Shown piece by piece: positions 13,648 through 13,689 of a DNA stretch of 13,689 nt (positions are counted from its first letter, which is position 1; the number at the start of each line of letters is the position of its first letter). Source of the stretch: an uncultured Bacilli bacterium (GTDB lineage Bacteria > Bacillota_I > Bacilli_A > RF39 > UBA660); contig CAQRXS010000022.1 in NCBI GenBank assembly GCA_948874605.1, positions 1-13,689 on the forward strand. The letters are read 5' to 3'. The notes under the pieces were generated by a model. It made no database searches. It saw only the letters and a program-made list of their open reading frames with translations, and was not told the DNA's origin. The position numbers and the translations under genes are program-made.

Positions 13648-13684
13648 GTCAATTGACTTTAGGGGGGGGGGTATATGATAAAAT
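13648..13684 (+). promoter_or_regulatory. Promoter-like sequence with a G10 tract in its spacer
   Basis: TTGACT (13653-13658) is a near-consensus -35. Candidate -10 elements are TATGAT (13674-13679, spacer 15) and TAAAAT with a TG extension (TGATAAAAT, 13676-13684, spacer 20). Between them lies an uninterrupted run of ten G (13662-13671). The -35 is embedded in a perfect palindrome, GTCAATTGAC (13648-13657), a possible operator. The gene it drives lies beyond the window. Neither spacer is the optimal 17 at this tract length, so tract-length changes should alter promoter strength. Confidence 0.6.
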
Positions 13685-13689
13685 CATCA

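Noticed and set aside
1..13689. tRNA, rRNA, riboswitch or replication origin
   Set aside because: No cloverleaf, rRNA-like or conserved riboswitch sequence and no DnaA-box cluster was seen by eye.

Overview
The window is very A+T-rich, with dense, mostly co-directional genes, all on the + strand. UGA acts as a normal stop (it ends the GH31 gene and the response regulator) and Trp is UGG, so the code is the standard bacterial one, not the Mycoplasma one. Strong AGGAGG-like ribosome binding sites, TGnTATAAT extended -10 promoters, a Bce-type peptide-sensing/resistance module and a DUF1653 protein point to a low-G+C Firmicutes (Bacilli/Erysipelotrichia/RF39-like gut lineage). This placement is inferred from general character, not from a marker gene.

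Layout. 1-794: 3' end of a secreted, Cys-paired surface protein, closed by a terminator. 797-1390: gene-free DNA holding short broken reading frames. 1427-3817: a cytoplasmic GH31 glycosidase homologue that keeps the nucleophile Asp but has Lys where the family's acid/base Asp should be. 3814-3870: a consensus promoter interlaced with a terminator. 3892-6628: a two-gene operon of unknown function; the first protein has a RelE/HigB-like C-terminal region and the second is a long helical protein. 6662-8343: response regulator and intramembrane-sensing histidine kinase. 8354-8464: terminator, two adjacent inverted repeats and promoter. 8465-12447: BceA-like ATPase, BceB-like permease, an unlisted 37-residue one-helix membrane protein, and a VanZ-RDD fusion. 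12467-12724: DUF1653 protein. 12886-13266: a nucleoside 2-deoxyribosyltransferase-like protein flanked by copies of a 10-bp repeat and followed by a G+C-rich multi-hairpin element. 13408-13689: leader of a gene beyond the window, with a run of ten G inside a promoter-like sequence.

How the genes fit together. The central block (6662-12447) reads as one cell-envelope stress unit: the kinase/regulator pair most likely senses transporter activity and activates the ABC operon through the inverted repeats, and the operon ends in VanZ-RDD, whose VanZ half belongs to a family tied to glycopeptide tolerance. The left and right ends look like accessory DNA: a surface antigen, gene remnants, a repeat-flanked orphan gene and a candidate phase-variable promoter.

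The best candidates for something new are the G10 promoter tract at the right edge, the repeat-flanked cassette with its structured element, the GH31 Asp-to-Lys substitution, the uncharacterised 3892/4823 gene pair, and the 37-residue membrane protein inside the Bce operon.
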